Origin: Trichoplax sp. H2 | Lineage: Eukaryota; Placozoa; Uniplacotomia; Trichoplacea | Assembly (NCBI GenBank): GCA_003344405.1 | Contig: NOWV01000047.1 | Span: 372,001-436,000, forward strand | Length of the DNA stretch: 64,000 nt | Reading direction: 5' to 3' | Part shown: piece after piece, positions 38,410 through 50,000 of the stretch | Layout of the letters: the number at the start of each line of letters is the position of its first letter | How positions within the stretch are numbered: the first letter of the stretch is position 1 | The notes under the pieces: model-generated | Told to the model about the DNA's origin: nothing | Seen by the model: the letters and a program-made list of their open reading frames with translations, nothing else | Database searches by the model: none | Position numbers and translations under genes: made by a program

Positions 38410-41400
38410 TTAAAAATAATAAATACCCTAAACAATTTTCTGTTAGTGGTCCATGATTTTATACTTGAAAATAAAAAAATTGGCTATACCTGTATTTAGA
38501 TTATACGATATAGAAACTCCATAAATATGCTGATGCCATTCATTAATAATGTCAATAACTTATATAACCATGTATTGTTTTAGAAACTTTTTCAGCAAAT
38601 GAGCTCAACACTCTATGAAGATAGAAGACCAAATTGAACCTCACCAAAATACTTTAATACACTCATACATGATCCATTAACTAGGTATCAACCCTAAGCA
38701 ATAGACAGGAGAGATTAATATTAACAGTAAATAAAAATGTAGCGTGGATAGTGTTGACTGTATTTTACGGTAGTTGCGGCACTGTTACTGAATCGATTTG
38801 ACGCCAATTAATCTTATAGTAATCACGAGCAGCGTTGATATGTTGACATCTTATCATTGTGTTGCCTCTTGAATTTTACCATTATGAAATGTAATTTTAA
38901 AAATGGCATGCATTAATTTGAATTCCGAGTCCGTATAAACGAACTAACTGCTAATGTTCTATATACGAGATAGACAATCTGCAATGGTTAATGGCTCCGA
39001 GACGAATCCTTGAACTATTCACCAACGATCTGCTTATTGATGAAAAGAGACTAACTTAGATATTTTGCTTACAAGATTTATGTATCAGTTTAATTGTCTG
39101 TAACTACTACTTAGAGATATAGTTAAATATATATTAGTAACAAGGCGGTAAAGATATACATTCAAGATTATATTATTAGAGAAATTAAATCTTGTAATGA
39201 TACTACCATTCATGGACTAGTTCTAAATTGCGACAGATATTATAGGATCCTCTTTTTATACACGCTATAGCGTCCATGATGATACTTATATTATTGTGCT
39301 GATAATTTTATTTGCCAGATGTTATCATAATCACCACGAATTAATGCATGCTTGCCCAGTTTCAAGTGTAGTGCTTACGTAATTAGCGATCACAACAGCA
39401 ATGTCAATAAAATCATCATTATACAACATAATACATATCTAGAATACGAATGATATATTATACCTTATAGGCCTGAATTTTAATTTAAATTTCTCATTAT
39501 CATGATAATGTAAAACACCTTAGCAACTGCCAGCAAGCAGCTATTGGATATCCAATCAAGTTGATCAGTTCAAAATAACAATACAGTTCTATCTCTGTTA
39601 TTCTTGAACGCAAACTGGATCAATACACATTACAATATAATCCACACTATCCTTTCTCTTCATTGAAATAGTTATCCTATGATTTCTCTGTGTAACGCTA
39701 ACAACTGTTTTGACAGCGAATTGTCTACTGTTCCGGTTATGCTTGCTAACAAACTTCTTCACTTTGTGACTGAGCAACAGATTTTTCAGATTAGAAACAA
39801 CCGCTGGTAGCGATTTTGCAGGGCTTTGGTATAGACCGTCTGTCAATCTTTAGCGAATTTTCAAACTCTTAAATTAAAAATAATATCGCCATTGAAAGGA
39901 AGTAAGTCAATTCATTGTTTAAGACCTGCAGCATCAGTTACAATCTATGCTATTTCGTCAAAATTGAGTAATTCAAGATTTGAACTTTCCTATCATTTTT
40001 AGTAGTGGTATTTTTAAAAATTGTTTATCATAGTTATTAGCTGTATGGAACTGGAGTAGATTTGAGGATATAGTAAATATGTTAGGTGCACACAATTCAA
40101 CAAACACTATCAACTGTACTTACAATGATGGTAAATAGTTTTACTACTAATGGCTGACTTACAAGTGCAGTACAATAATCCACGCATATGTTCACATAGA
40201 GTCCATGTTACGGACGAAACGGAAACTAACGATCATTTTTAAACCAAACTGACGATATATCGAAATTGCTCAATTATTTACAATTATCACAGGCTACTAT
40301 TAACGCTAGTTGCATATGGGTCTATCAATGCTTGGCATGGATCTTATCTTACACTCTAATCATTTCCTTGCATACTATTACAAGCATGAAATGAGTCCAA
40401 TAGGCATACTTTTCCTTGAAAACTTATTTGCGTGCAATCATTAGTGATAACTATCTCTAATTAAATAGGTATCTATTAAAGAAGTGACAGATATGATTTT
40501 TATCCGTGTAATAATGATACCTTCTCTGAAAATATTTCATCAAATGGTACATTAACTTTGCTTTACTGGTATCTAAATCTTTGTTTAGTGAATCTTTAAC
40601 ATGAAAACCATCTTCATAGTTTTTATGTTTCCTTTATTTTATAAGCAATCTACAATAATTTTCTCTATTATCAACTGAGTGTTGTGAGACAATTTTCAAA
40701 AGTGAAAGACAAATTTCAAGATTAAATGGTTAGAATATGCTAAAATACTGATATCGATAATATAGAACACACTAGTGATCAGATCTAAGTCCGTGTTTTA
40801 TCATCAGTCCAAATCAAAGCACATAACCATTGATGTAATCGCCGAAATTGAAGCAGCACTGCACAACATAACTACTGCATCATCGCAATAACACTTAATG
40901 TACGTCTAAAATCCTCAGCAAAGATGGCAGAAATTTGTAAAAATAGCGTGCATTTCTTATCATAAATATAAATAGAATAATATAAGTGTATTAGAACTGT
41001 ATTCTCTCATCATGAAATGGAATACAAGCTAAGCTGTTTCCTGCCTAATTCTTGTAAAGTTAACTTTCTAGAATCTTTCTTTGGCCCTAAACTACATCAC
41101 TATTAGATCAGCAAGTCAAAAATTAGTATAGCAACTAATAAATTAATATCTTGCTGATTACATTAATAACATAGCGCATTCCAAGATTGCTCATATCGTA
41201 AATTGGCTCAAGCTTTTCTACATCCATTTTATAACGACGTCATAAAGTCTTGCTTACTATGATATGAAATGATCTAATTTAATCCTAATCTGCGTACTAA
41301 CTGCAGAGTTTACTTTGAATACTACTTCTCAGAAGTCTGATATGTAATACTAAATTGTGCTAAGGTAATATATTAATGACATTAGCATTAATTAGAAAAT

Positions 41401-42739
41401 CTCTATTATGCTTGATCTTGTGTGCTTACTGCCTACAAGTTTCAATTTGAGCTATGGTAGGAAAAGCATTATGTCTTCAGCTTCCAACACAGTGAAGTGG
41501 ACATGTTATATTTATCATTGTAACACATATAACCACTCAACAAAACTTGCAAAATTATCTTGTAAAGCTGAAAATAAATATCTAGTAGTATATCGACGCC
41601 TGCCTATTCTCAACATCCTCTAAACCTTTCCGAAATTTTAAAAATAAAGAGGAAGCAAATAACAATATCTTGTCCTTAGCTTAGAGTAATATGCGTGGAT
41701 GCTTTTACAGGTAATTTTGGTAGCCGACTTGAGGGTGGTGTAGGTTTTGCGTAGATTTAGCCCGTAATATCCAAAATTTCCATAATTTTATCAGTAGTAT
41801 GACGAGAATCCTGACTGTTGCTTCATATCAATGCAGTTCAAATGCTTATCGATTACGTATACTTTGATTAAGCCAGTTCTTTAACTTCTATCATCCATCA
41901 AGGGTATAATATTAGTCTATTACGCTACTTACGACGCTCGGAGTAACTCCAATTATGCCGATATAAAATTGTGAATACATTGGTCATTGGTCGAGCTAAT
42001 ATTGCACAAATTGAATTCAATCCTGAAATAACCCTTATTTTACTGTATTAAGTCTCGATTCCTAGAGCTATCAATATTCACTACCAGTAGTATGATTTAA
42101 AAATCCACACAGCTGCTAAGAATCTTTCGATATTACCCCTAGCACTCGTATCTGGGAGTCAATATGCACTGTGAGATCCCAATTTCACTGCTATTACCAT
42201 TGCGTTAAATTTTATGTAATTTTAAGCCTTTCTATCTGTTGTTACCTTATTTTCATGGAGTGAAAAGAATTCCGTATCTGATAATGTTTCTTTCCTGCTC
42301 TGTAATATTTAAATTATCATTATAAACTTAAAGATTCAAATAGATAACATAATTCGATCGTTGTCTTCATTTTTTATTGTAAACAAACAAGCTATTGCTA
42401 CCCAAGCTTAAGCTGTCAAAAATTGTTTTGCTGTTTCATACATAACTGAATTGTGAAGAATAATATTGCAAAGGGATTGAACAATAAATGGGCGAAACCA
42501 TCGGCTAATGAACAAATTCTATACAATCAACTTGTATAGATCTTTCACATAAGCAGCTTTTAAAAGTAGTGGTTATGAATTAATTACTACGCAACTTTTA
42601 TTTGTAAAAATCGATCAAGATACCAATAATTGTTATTATCACAATAATTATTATGTGCGAAACACTATATCGCTACTCACAGTTAGCTTTATACAGTACA
42701 TATTTGATGATGTTAACAATAGCATTATTTTCCCTTTAG
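38410..42739. other. Long gene-poor stretch with weak exon-like ORFs
   Basis: Nothing here is firmly supported. Besides the ORF at 39598-39846, the only exon-like piece is a 41-codon plus-strand frame at 40766-40891, preceded by an AG acceptor and ending in a stop. It has no visible upstream partner exon. The rest is AT-rich DNA without recognised repeats or RNA genes. Confidence 0.35.
39598..39849 (-). CDS. Possible 3'-terminal exon, unknown protein
   Basis: A frame of about 82 codons on minus, preceded by an acceptor-like AAG near 39850 and ending in a stop at 39598. Its amino acid mix is balanced (Lys/Arg/Ser/Val with a KRKDSVDYIVM segment), unlike the I/F/N-rich shadows elsewhere. That is why I list it. 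No upstream exon, start codon or known domain could be found, so it may equally be a relic. Confidence 0.25.
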   Translation of the reverse strand, partial: RLTDGLYQSPAKSLPAVVSNLKNLLLSHKVKKFVSKHNRNSRQFAVKTVVSVTQRNHRITISMKRKDSVDYIVMCIDPVCVQE

Positions 42740-42756
42740 TGACAGAGCTAGATGAA

Positions 42757-43095
42757 ATGAAGTCTAACGAAACAAGCCAAGGCCTATCTGAAGAAACTTT
42801 ACAAAGAATTAATAAACTGATTAAAGAACGAGTCGAAACATATTTCGAAGAATTAGATCAAAAGCTGAAAAATGGAGAAAAAATAAACGCCGATTTGAAA
42901 GATATTGAACCAAGGGATGAGATTAAAGAATATTTTAGGACCATGACAGAAGGTCTAAAACAGAAAATAGCGCAACCAGAAATGGAATACGAAGGTGAAT
43001 TGGTTGACCAACATGTAACCGATGGAGAGGAATATGACGAAACTTATGATGAAAATATGATGGAAGGTAATGAAGACGAAGAAGAATTTTATTAA
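42757..43095 (+). CDS. Small helical protein with acidic tail, unidentified
   Basis: From the ATG at 42757 the protein has 112 residues. Residues about 10-80 are predicted to be charged helix (coiled-coil-like, with a RINKLIKERVETYFEELDQK segment). The C-terminal 30 residues are strongly acidic and Tyr-rich, ending EEEFY. A strong acceptor (TTTTCCCTTTAG, ending at 42739) sits just upstream. The true start may therefore be in an earlier exon joined in phase 1, or the first intron may lie in the 5' UTR. I found no matching upstream exon. AATAAA overlaps the last base of the stop codon (43095-43100). The family is not recognised. Confidence 0.5.
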   Translation: MKSNETSQGLSEETLQRINKLIKERVETYFEELDQKLKNGEKINADLKDIEPRDEIKEYFRTMTEGLKQKIAQPEMEYEGELVDQHVTDGEEYDETYDENMMEGNEDEEEFY

Positions 43096-43259
43096 ATAAA
43101 TACACAAATTTGTTCAGAATTTTTTCACGAACGCTACCAAACATGGGATAGCTTCTTTGAAAGTCAATCTCAAGAAGTGTATCATAACATAATTAATAAT
43201 TAATTAACATCAAGGTGATGGCTTTTCAAATGACTAACCAACAATAATACCATTCTTTG

Positions 43260-43784
43260 CTAAAATATTCCTTCTGCAAGTTGTAGTACTCTGAATATAG
43301 TACAATTAATACCAGATTTTGCCATGACGTCTCTCGCGGAGACATCTTTAAATGCCAATAGTCTTGTTAACGGATTTTTTTTGGCAGTATACGAGTATAT
43401 TAACCAGTCAATAAAACATTCACGGAGAAAATTAATTTCTATGTAATCTAGCATTGTACGTACATTCTCTATTACTCGTCTGATATTACATGACTTGTAA
43501 CTATCGATCTTTCCGCGGGTATATGATCCTGTAAAGTATACATAGTGATAAAAATTGTATCTAAACAAGAAAAATTTTGATGGCCTAGTAAGTGGCTCAT
43601 CCTCTCTTATATCATAGAAATTTCTCTACAAGATTAAAAATTGATGACGTGATTCTGTCTCGGTACGTAAAATATCGAATAGTATTCATATGTCAATCTG
43701 TAATTGTTACTTTAACGCTATTTTGATTTACCTTAATTCAGCATCATCATTTCTTAGGCTATGCTTCTTTATCAAGATTCGATA
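43260..43784 (-). CDS. 3' exons of an unidentified gene
   Basis: Two exons join in frame: 43784-43732 (ends in phase 2 at a GTAAAT donor) and 43623-43260, running to a stop. They give about 138 residues. The larger exon is an uninterrupted frame with balanced composition (for example REDEPLTRPS, NIRRVIENVRTM, FKDVSARDVM), clearly unlike the AT-rich background. An adjacent acceptor pair, GTAG|AG|A, precedes it; only the inner one (exon start 43623) keeps frame with the upstream exon. No start codon is in the modelled part, so further 5' exons above 43784 are missing. The gene is convergent with the acidic-tailed protein gene. I do not recognise the family. Confidence 0.45.
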
Positions 43785-44080
43785 CTATTCTGTACTTGTT
43801 AACATAATTCCGTACTATGATATTACAGTATTTCGAAAATAGGTAAAATAAAGTATTTTTACTACAAACACTCTCCAGATAATTTGCTTGTGTACTTGCT
43901 TCAAGAGATGTACAGTATTATGCTGCTTAAGCTTAGCAGTACATTTAAATATTCCACATTTAAAACACTACAAGCTTTGCAGCAATGATTAAAGATGACA
44001 ATAAGTACGACCACAACATCTGATTGCTTCATCTGAACAAAATTTCTTCTTCACAAATCTTGTATTGTTAATAATAGATT

Positions 44081-44262
44081 TTCTGGCTAACTTATTTAAT
44101 ATTTACAAGACTTGCTTAAATAATTATAATCTAAGACGCAACCAAGAAATATGCATTGTTACTAAAAGACTTTCTAATTAATTTATTAAATATTTATATG
44201 TTTAAGTAATTATAATTCAAGATGCACCCAAGTAACACTTATTAATGCCTTCTCCGCTCCGT
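44081..44262 (+). repeat. Two-copy tandem duplication of about 91 bp
   Basis: The block TTCTGGCTAACTTATTTAAT (44081) recurs in diverged form at 44172. Both copies continue through AATATTTA, TTTAAATAATTATAAT or its variant TTTAAGTAATTATAAT, then CAAGACGCAACCAAG or its variant CAAGATGCACCCAAG. It lies in gene-poor DNA. Confidence 0.6.
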
Positions 44263-46493
44263 ACCTCTGCTTGTTAATCTCCCTATTACGAAAATAGATA
44301 TTCAATAATGATAAAAAAATCCATGATGCTTCAATCCTCTATCTAAAAAGCAATTATTTTAATATTTCATGGATAAAACATTCCGAACTATAATGGTAAC
44401 TGAAGATTCTCACTTGCTTTATATCATTAGCAAACTAAATCATGGTTTAGTTCTTCAGATTTGAGCACCATATTCTATTTCAGGACAACATACCGTATCG
44501 ATGTGCTGCTTAAATTATTAAGAGATCGAAATATTTTTAAATCCTAATACATGATATACACGTTACTTATAAATAACTAAAAATATATAAATATACTAAA
44601 ATGCTGCTCGAGATTATAGCACAAACCCAATTTTCAATAATGTGACCTATTTTCCTTTATGCAGTGTAAATCTTTTTTCCATATACGTATATACATAATG
44701 CGTAAAACGTAAACTAGCTGTAAATACAACCATTTGCAACATTTACTATACAGTTTGCGAAGAAATAATTATTATAGGTAATTAACTTCCATTAAATCTA
44801 ATATAGCCAAAATTATGCCATTCTTTTTTTGTTCTATCGCCAATCATCAACTTGGTAGCGAAGTAATGGCGTATCAATCACGTTTTGCTTTTGACAATCA
44901 AACATTAGTAATAAACAATTATATTTATTATGTTATTAACAAATATCGTCTTAATTAAAAGTCTACTGGTACGTTGGCTGTTTATGACTTGATACATCCT
45001 GTTACTTCATTTCCGTGAAAGATTTAATTTACACCAGCTGCATGAAAAATGAAAGGAGTGGTTAGCCTAGCAAGTGACAAATTTAAAGCAATTTATTCTA
45101 TGAAATATACATGTAATTTAAAATTACATTTATAAAAGTTAAATGAAAAAGGGCTTATATTAAAAACTATTATGCAATTATGAAATGCTTAAAAAGAAAT
45201 ATATAGTTGCAAGATTAGACGAGACTTGTTCAGTATAGACCAAATCAATAGTAATAAATTTAGGAAGTTCTAAACACAGTGTGGGCTTCTATACATCAAA
45301 GATTAAATTGGTTAACAGACAATTCAGAATAAGCTTATAGATCATAAAATAGATGGGATAAAACAATAAAATAAAAATGATTGTAGCCGATAATGCGGTA
45401 TCAACTTGTATAGATAAAGGAATACTGAAATATTCATCCAAATAACAATTATGTCTAAAGGAAGGAAGGAGAAAATGATATCGAAATTTTTAGAATTCAA
45501 AGGGCAATAAATTCCTTAAAGTAGAACCCTGACATCTTTTTTCACAACATTTTGATAGTGATACATTGACATAGGATAATACTGTATGGTTAATTACGGG
45601 AAAATGTTTAGATATTACTGTCACAAGGTAAGTTAATCTGAATTGAGAAATTAAAACCTTTTCTTTTACTTGTTACGAACAAACATAGAATTCTATACTG
45701 ATGTGAGAACCTTATAGTAAGAACTAAGGAGTATAGACAAGAGTGATACTGCTCTATAAAAGATTAATCCGATTTTTAAAATAGTTAAAAATCGAGTAGC
45801 TAAAATAATGTTTAAAATCTTAACTGATATATTATCAGTAGAGTTGTTAGGATTATCTATTTCGGTTATACCACTAGCCAAATAGTACTAAGAAATTATC
45901 GTCAATCAAATAAAATCTCATTAGAAATTAGGTTACTTCTTTATATTATAAATTGGCTGATTAATTAGCAAGTTGACACGAGAATTAGCTTAACAAATTA
46001 AATGACTTCTATTCAATTATGAAATTGCGTTTTTATTTTTATTTTTCATTTAACAGAATTACACATAAGGAGTGGGTTTTTGTTAGTACGCAATCACATA
46101 GAATCAGTAATCAAGCATGATGATAATCGTGTAGAAATTATCATGTTACACAATTACAGTTTTTTATGATATTAACCAATTATAAGGTATCTATTTCGTA
46201 TGTTCTATGAAGCTGTATATGAAGAAATAAGTGCAATATGGTGAGATGAAGACTGGATTTTAGCTGTAAACTGCTATCAATATAAACTACTAGTTAAAAG
46301 TATAGTGATATTCATTATAATTGTCTAAAACATCGTCATTATAAATATGATATCCTAAAGCTCTAGCTCCATTAGAGCAAAAGGTTCAAAATTCAATCGT
46401 AGCCTTGTGACTTAAATACTATTAATTAAGTAATGCTGAAAACAATATGAGATTCAGCAAAGCACTTCATTATTATTTTCAAGACTTAATTTG

Positions 46494-47002
46494 CTAGCCT
46501 TGTATGCAACCAAACAAGAAAGGAATTTCACCCTTATTCTCATCGCAAATGATTGGAGCTGCTTGAGTGGTAGTAAGTTCTTGCAAAACGTCTTCATCAT
46601 CCAATAGTTTGCTATCAAGTCCTAGATTTTCTAATTCTTCTTTCAATTCTGTGATTGAGGGCAAAATTTAGAATATTCAAAGTATTGTCATCGTACAATA
46701 AAACAGCTGAAAATGGATTGAATTTTTCTATATAAATGGAAAGTCTTCAGGGCTCTTTAATCGTTACATTACTAAAGAAAGAGTTGATTCTTACTTTCCA
46801 CGTAGTCATGTTCTAACATTCTCTTCGTGTTAAAATCTCGAGAGCTCCGATCGTTCCAAGCTTCAGACGTTTTCTGTTTAGAGTTTATCAAGTAATCAAC
46901 ATTATTCAACTGTTTAGAATGTCTGGAAAGCGGATACCCATTGATGGATATCGATGATATCGTCAGGATCAAAGCGAAAGCGACAACTGCAATTTTCATC
47001 AT
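46494..47002 (-). CDS. Secreted peptide prohormone with C-terminal two-Cys loop, 2 exons
   Basis: Exons 47002-46795 and 46648-46494 join in phase 1 (donor GTAAGA, acceptor ATCACAG) to give 120 residues. The N-terminus is a clear signal peptide (about residues 1-22, core AVVAFALILTISSI). A dibasic Lys-Arg at 60-61 is a likely convertase site. The remaining 59 residues contain an acidic helix and end in a segment with only two cysteines of the mature part (CDENKGEIPFLFGC), then Ile-Gln-Gly and the stop. The last Gly could donate an amide, giving a disulphide-looped amidated peptide. This is the architecture of a neuropeptide or peptide-hormone precursor. I do not recognise a named family. It would be secreted through the regulated pathway and act on receptors such as class A GPCRs. 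Confidence 0.7.
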
Positions 47003-50000
47003 TTCTGCTTAGAATTCGATAAATGTGTGAAGCCTATAAATTAAAAGTAAACTTTTTTTATTTCTGAATATGAAATCATATACAAAAAAAATTTTAAGCA
47101 TGCTGTGAAATATTTATAGGATTATGAAAGGATGAACTAAGAAGTATCATTTTTGCTGCATTTCATAATAGCTAATATAAGCTGCATCACAGACTTGAAT
47201 AATCACAATTTTAATGCATCTACTTAGGTAATTTTCAAGTGGTACCGTACTATAGCTGACTATACAAACTGGTATACTAGTTGCGTATACTTGCATGCTC
47301 TTTCCTTTAGATGTATTCAAGACTGATCATAGCATATGAATCTAGTTCTATGAAAAATTCGTGAATTACAATTTACACCATCTTTTTAGTTCAAAGCTTG
47401 GGAAGGAAAGATTAAAAATTAAACAGTAGAGCTTAATTGATAAATTCTCTCATTACAATTCATAATTTTGTTATACAGATTTTAGATATATACTAAATTA
47501 ATGAAGTCGATAATTAGATTACATAGAAGAATGAATATCGTAAAATACAGGATGATATTTCAACTAGAATCGTTATAATAAGTTCTGGTAATAATTAAAA
47601 ATTCACTACTTACACTAAGAATGCTGTACTGCTTTTCAGAAAAGCCTAAAATGCAAAGTTTATAAGTAGTTATTGCTTGATGGTTTCTGCTCAAAGCCAG
47701 AGAGGTTGAAGGCAAGTGAGAAGAATAAGTTATAACCTACGATTAATATATTAGAAATTCTTTCAATTATCTATTTTTTCGACAATATCAAATCGTATTT
47801 ATGCTATCGGGAATACAAAGTGGGTTGTCGCTGAGATTTCGAAAGACCACCGGAATGAAGGCGGTAAAGATACTTTACCAAAGATTGATACTGATTGTTT
47901 AGCAATTCAATATTTACTTCAGTTGCTAATATCAATCAAAAGTATGATAAAGTATAATTAGATCATATCTCAAATTAGACGAAAGGAACAATCAACAAGC
48001 ATAGATAATAAAACATCGACTAAAGAGACATCCTGATCTTTACAAGATAAAAAGACATTTAACTTTTGCTTGGATCAACCTACATATTGTCATTTTCTAA
48101 GCATTGTTACGCAAATATCAATTTTAAACAATTAGAATTTTATAAATGGCGTAATTCCGAGACACCGTAAAATGATTGTAGAGGTTAGCAACAAGAACGA
48201 AATTCAAATTCAAGAAGAGGGCTGTAACTGTCTCTCTATACAATCAGAAAATCGAAACAAAAAGAATAGATAAATTTGCCTTGATGACATGTATTTATTT
48301 CAACACACAGACATACAGTAATTGAATTATGCCTAAGGCAAATTTTTTTCTAGTAATAGTTGTAACACCTTTCATTTTCAATTGATTATCTATCATGCCA
48401 TCTTCTTAGTAGCTGCCACGATAGCTATGATACTATAGCGTCTGGTGAGACTAAAGCTTACTCTCCTATCGATGGTGCGATAATTGAGGAGGGATATTTT
48501 GGAATTAATAATACGGTTTAACCTTAGCATACTTAGTACTGAACCACATGCTGCATAATGGATATGTTAACAATGTAAAACTTTAAATTATGCAAATCAT
48601 CAATGCCGATTACATCATTCGGTCGTAACTAATTCGGTAAATTCTGAATAGGAAGTATAGTTGCAATAAATTTTCAGTTCTTAAAAAATGCAGTGGTAAC
48701 TAATCGTGATGATATATCAAATAAGCTGGAAACCATTGCAGTTGCACATAGGGATACGTTTAGGTAAAAAATTGATTCAACTAATGACTTTATATCCGAA
48801 ACCAATTCAACTGTGATTATGAAATCAATTAATCAACGTAACTTTAGTTGTATTATCGTTGTTAAATTAGAAATACAGTCATATGCCGTGCACTTGATGT
48901 CTGCTTTAATAAACAATGGCGCAGTTTTATATCTCATTTCAGTACTTGAAATAATAGCTTGACTTTTTCAACTTTGACATATGCAGTGATCTAGTGACTA
49001 TTTTTATATTTTCTAGCAAAATCAAATTGTTAGAAATTGGGCACATTCTTTCGTTTAGTAAAATGCTTTATTTTACTTTCTGCTATAGGGCAAATTAAAT
49101 TAAAACAAATACATTGTAATACTTGATATAGATAATGCGAAGTTTATTCTTCATGTATGAATTAATTATAAAAGTACCAGTGCAGAAGATTACGAAATAG
49201 CTTCGATTTGATCAAGCACAACCATATTTAGCATCAACTGGGAAATCGCATTCAAGCGAATAATTGTTTTATTACTGTATTGAACTATCTGGTGAAATAC
49301 ATCCTCATCTTTATACATTCCTACATCGACCAAATTTACTTATTTAGACATTCGCTATTGAAGTACTATTACAAATGAAATATTTACTAGCTTACTTTCG
49401 ATTTTTACCCTGTTTATTTACGTTATAGAATTGAAAATCTTCTCAACAAAGATCAACAATTGCTGCGTGCACAGCAAACCATTCCTTAAAGTATAATTTT
49501 AGGCCTTCTATACATTGTATAGGAAGTATTATTTATGAATGACTGTAGGACTAAGTTATGCTATTTTTAATGCTAACTGTAGCCGATGAGAAATTAAAAT
49601 GACGTGACCTTTATGGAAGCTACATCCTCTTTTTACGGTAGCATTTTCATCAGAACTTCTTTCGTGTGCGTTCTATGTTATAGGTAGGATAAGAAATAAT
49701 TATAAATAACTAGTCATTGCGATATCTATTTTATTCATTTTCGATTTATAAATTATGCCCTAAGCTACATCATACCATATAATAATGTATAAGGACGGTC
49801 ATTTGTAAAGTATATCAAAATGAAGTAGTTTTGTTGTAAGGGAATAGAATATCATCTCTAAATCAAATAACTTAAGGCTATCGCGCCATCAAAGGGCCTC
49901 TGAATTTTCTTAACAAAAGCATTGTCTGAATATGGAACTATTTTGATTTGAGATTATATAATTTCTTTATATGAATCTTACTGACTAAAGTCGTTCTGAT

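Noticed and set aside
40766-40891. 41-codon plus-strand frame behind an AG acceptor
   Set aside because: No upstream exon or recognisable motif; open frames of this length are expected by chance.
45693-45881. 62-codon minus-strand ORF with a hydrophobic core
   Set aside because: It could be a transmembrane-like exon, but its phase does not match the exons at 43260-43784 and its composition is AT-driven.
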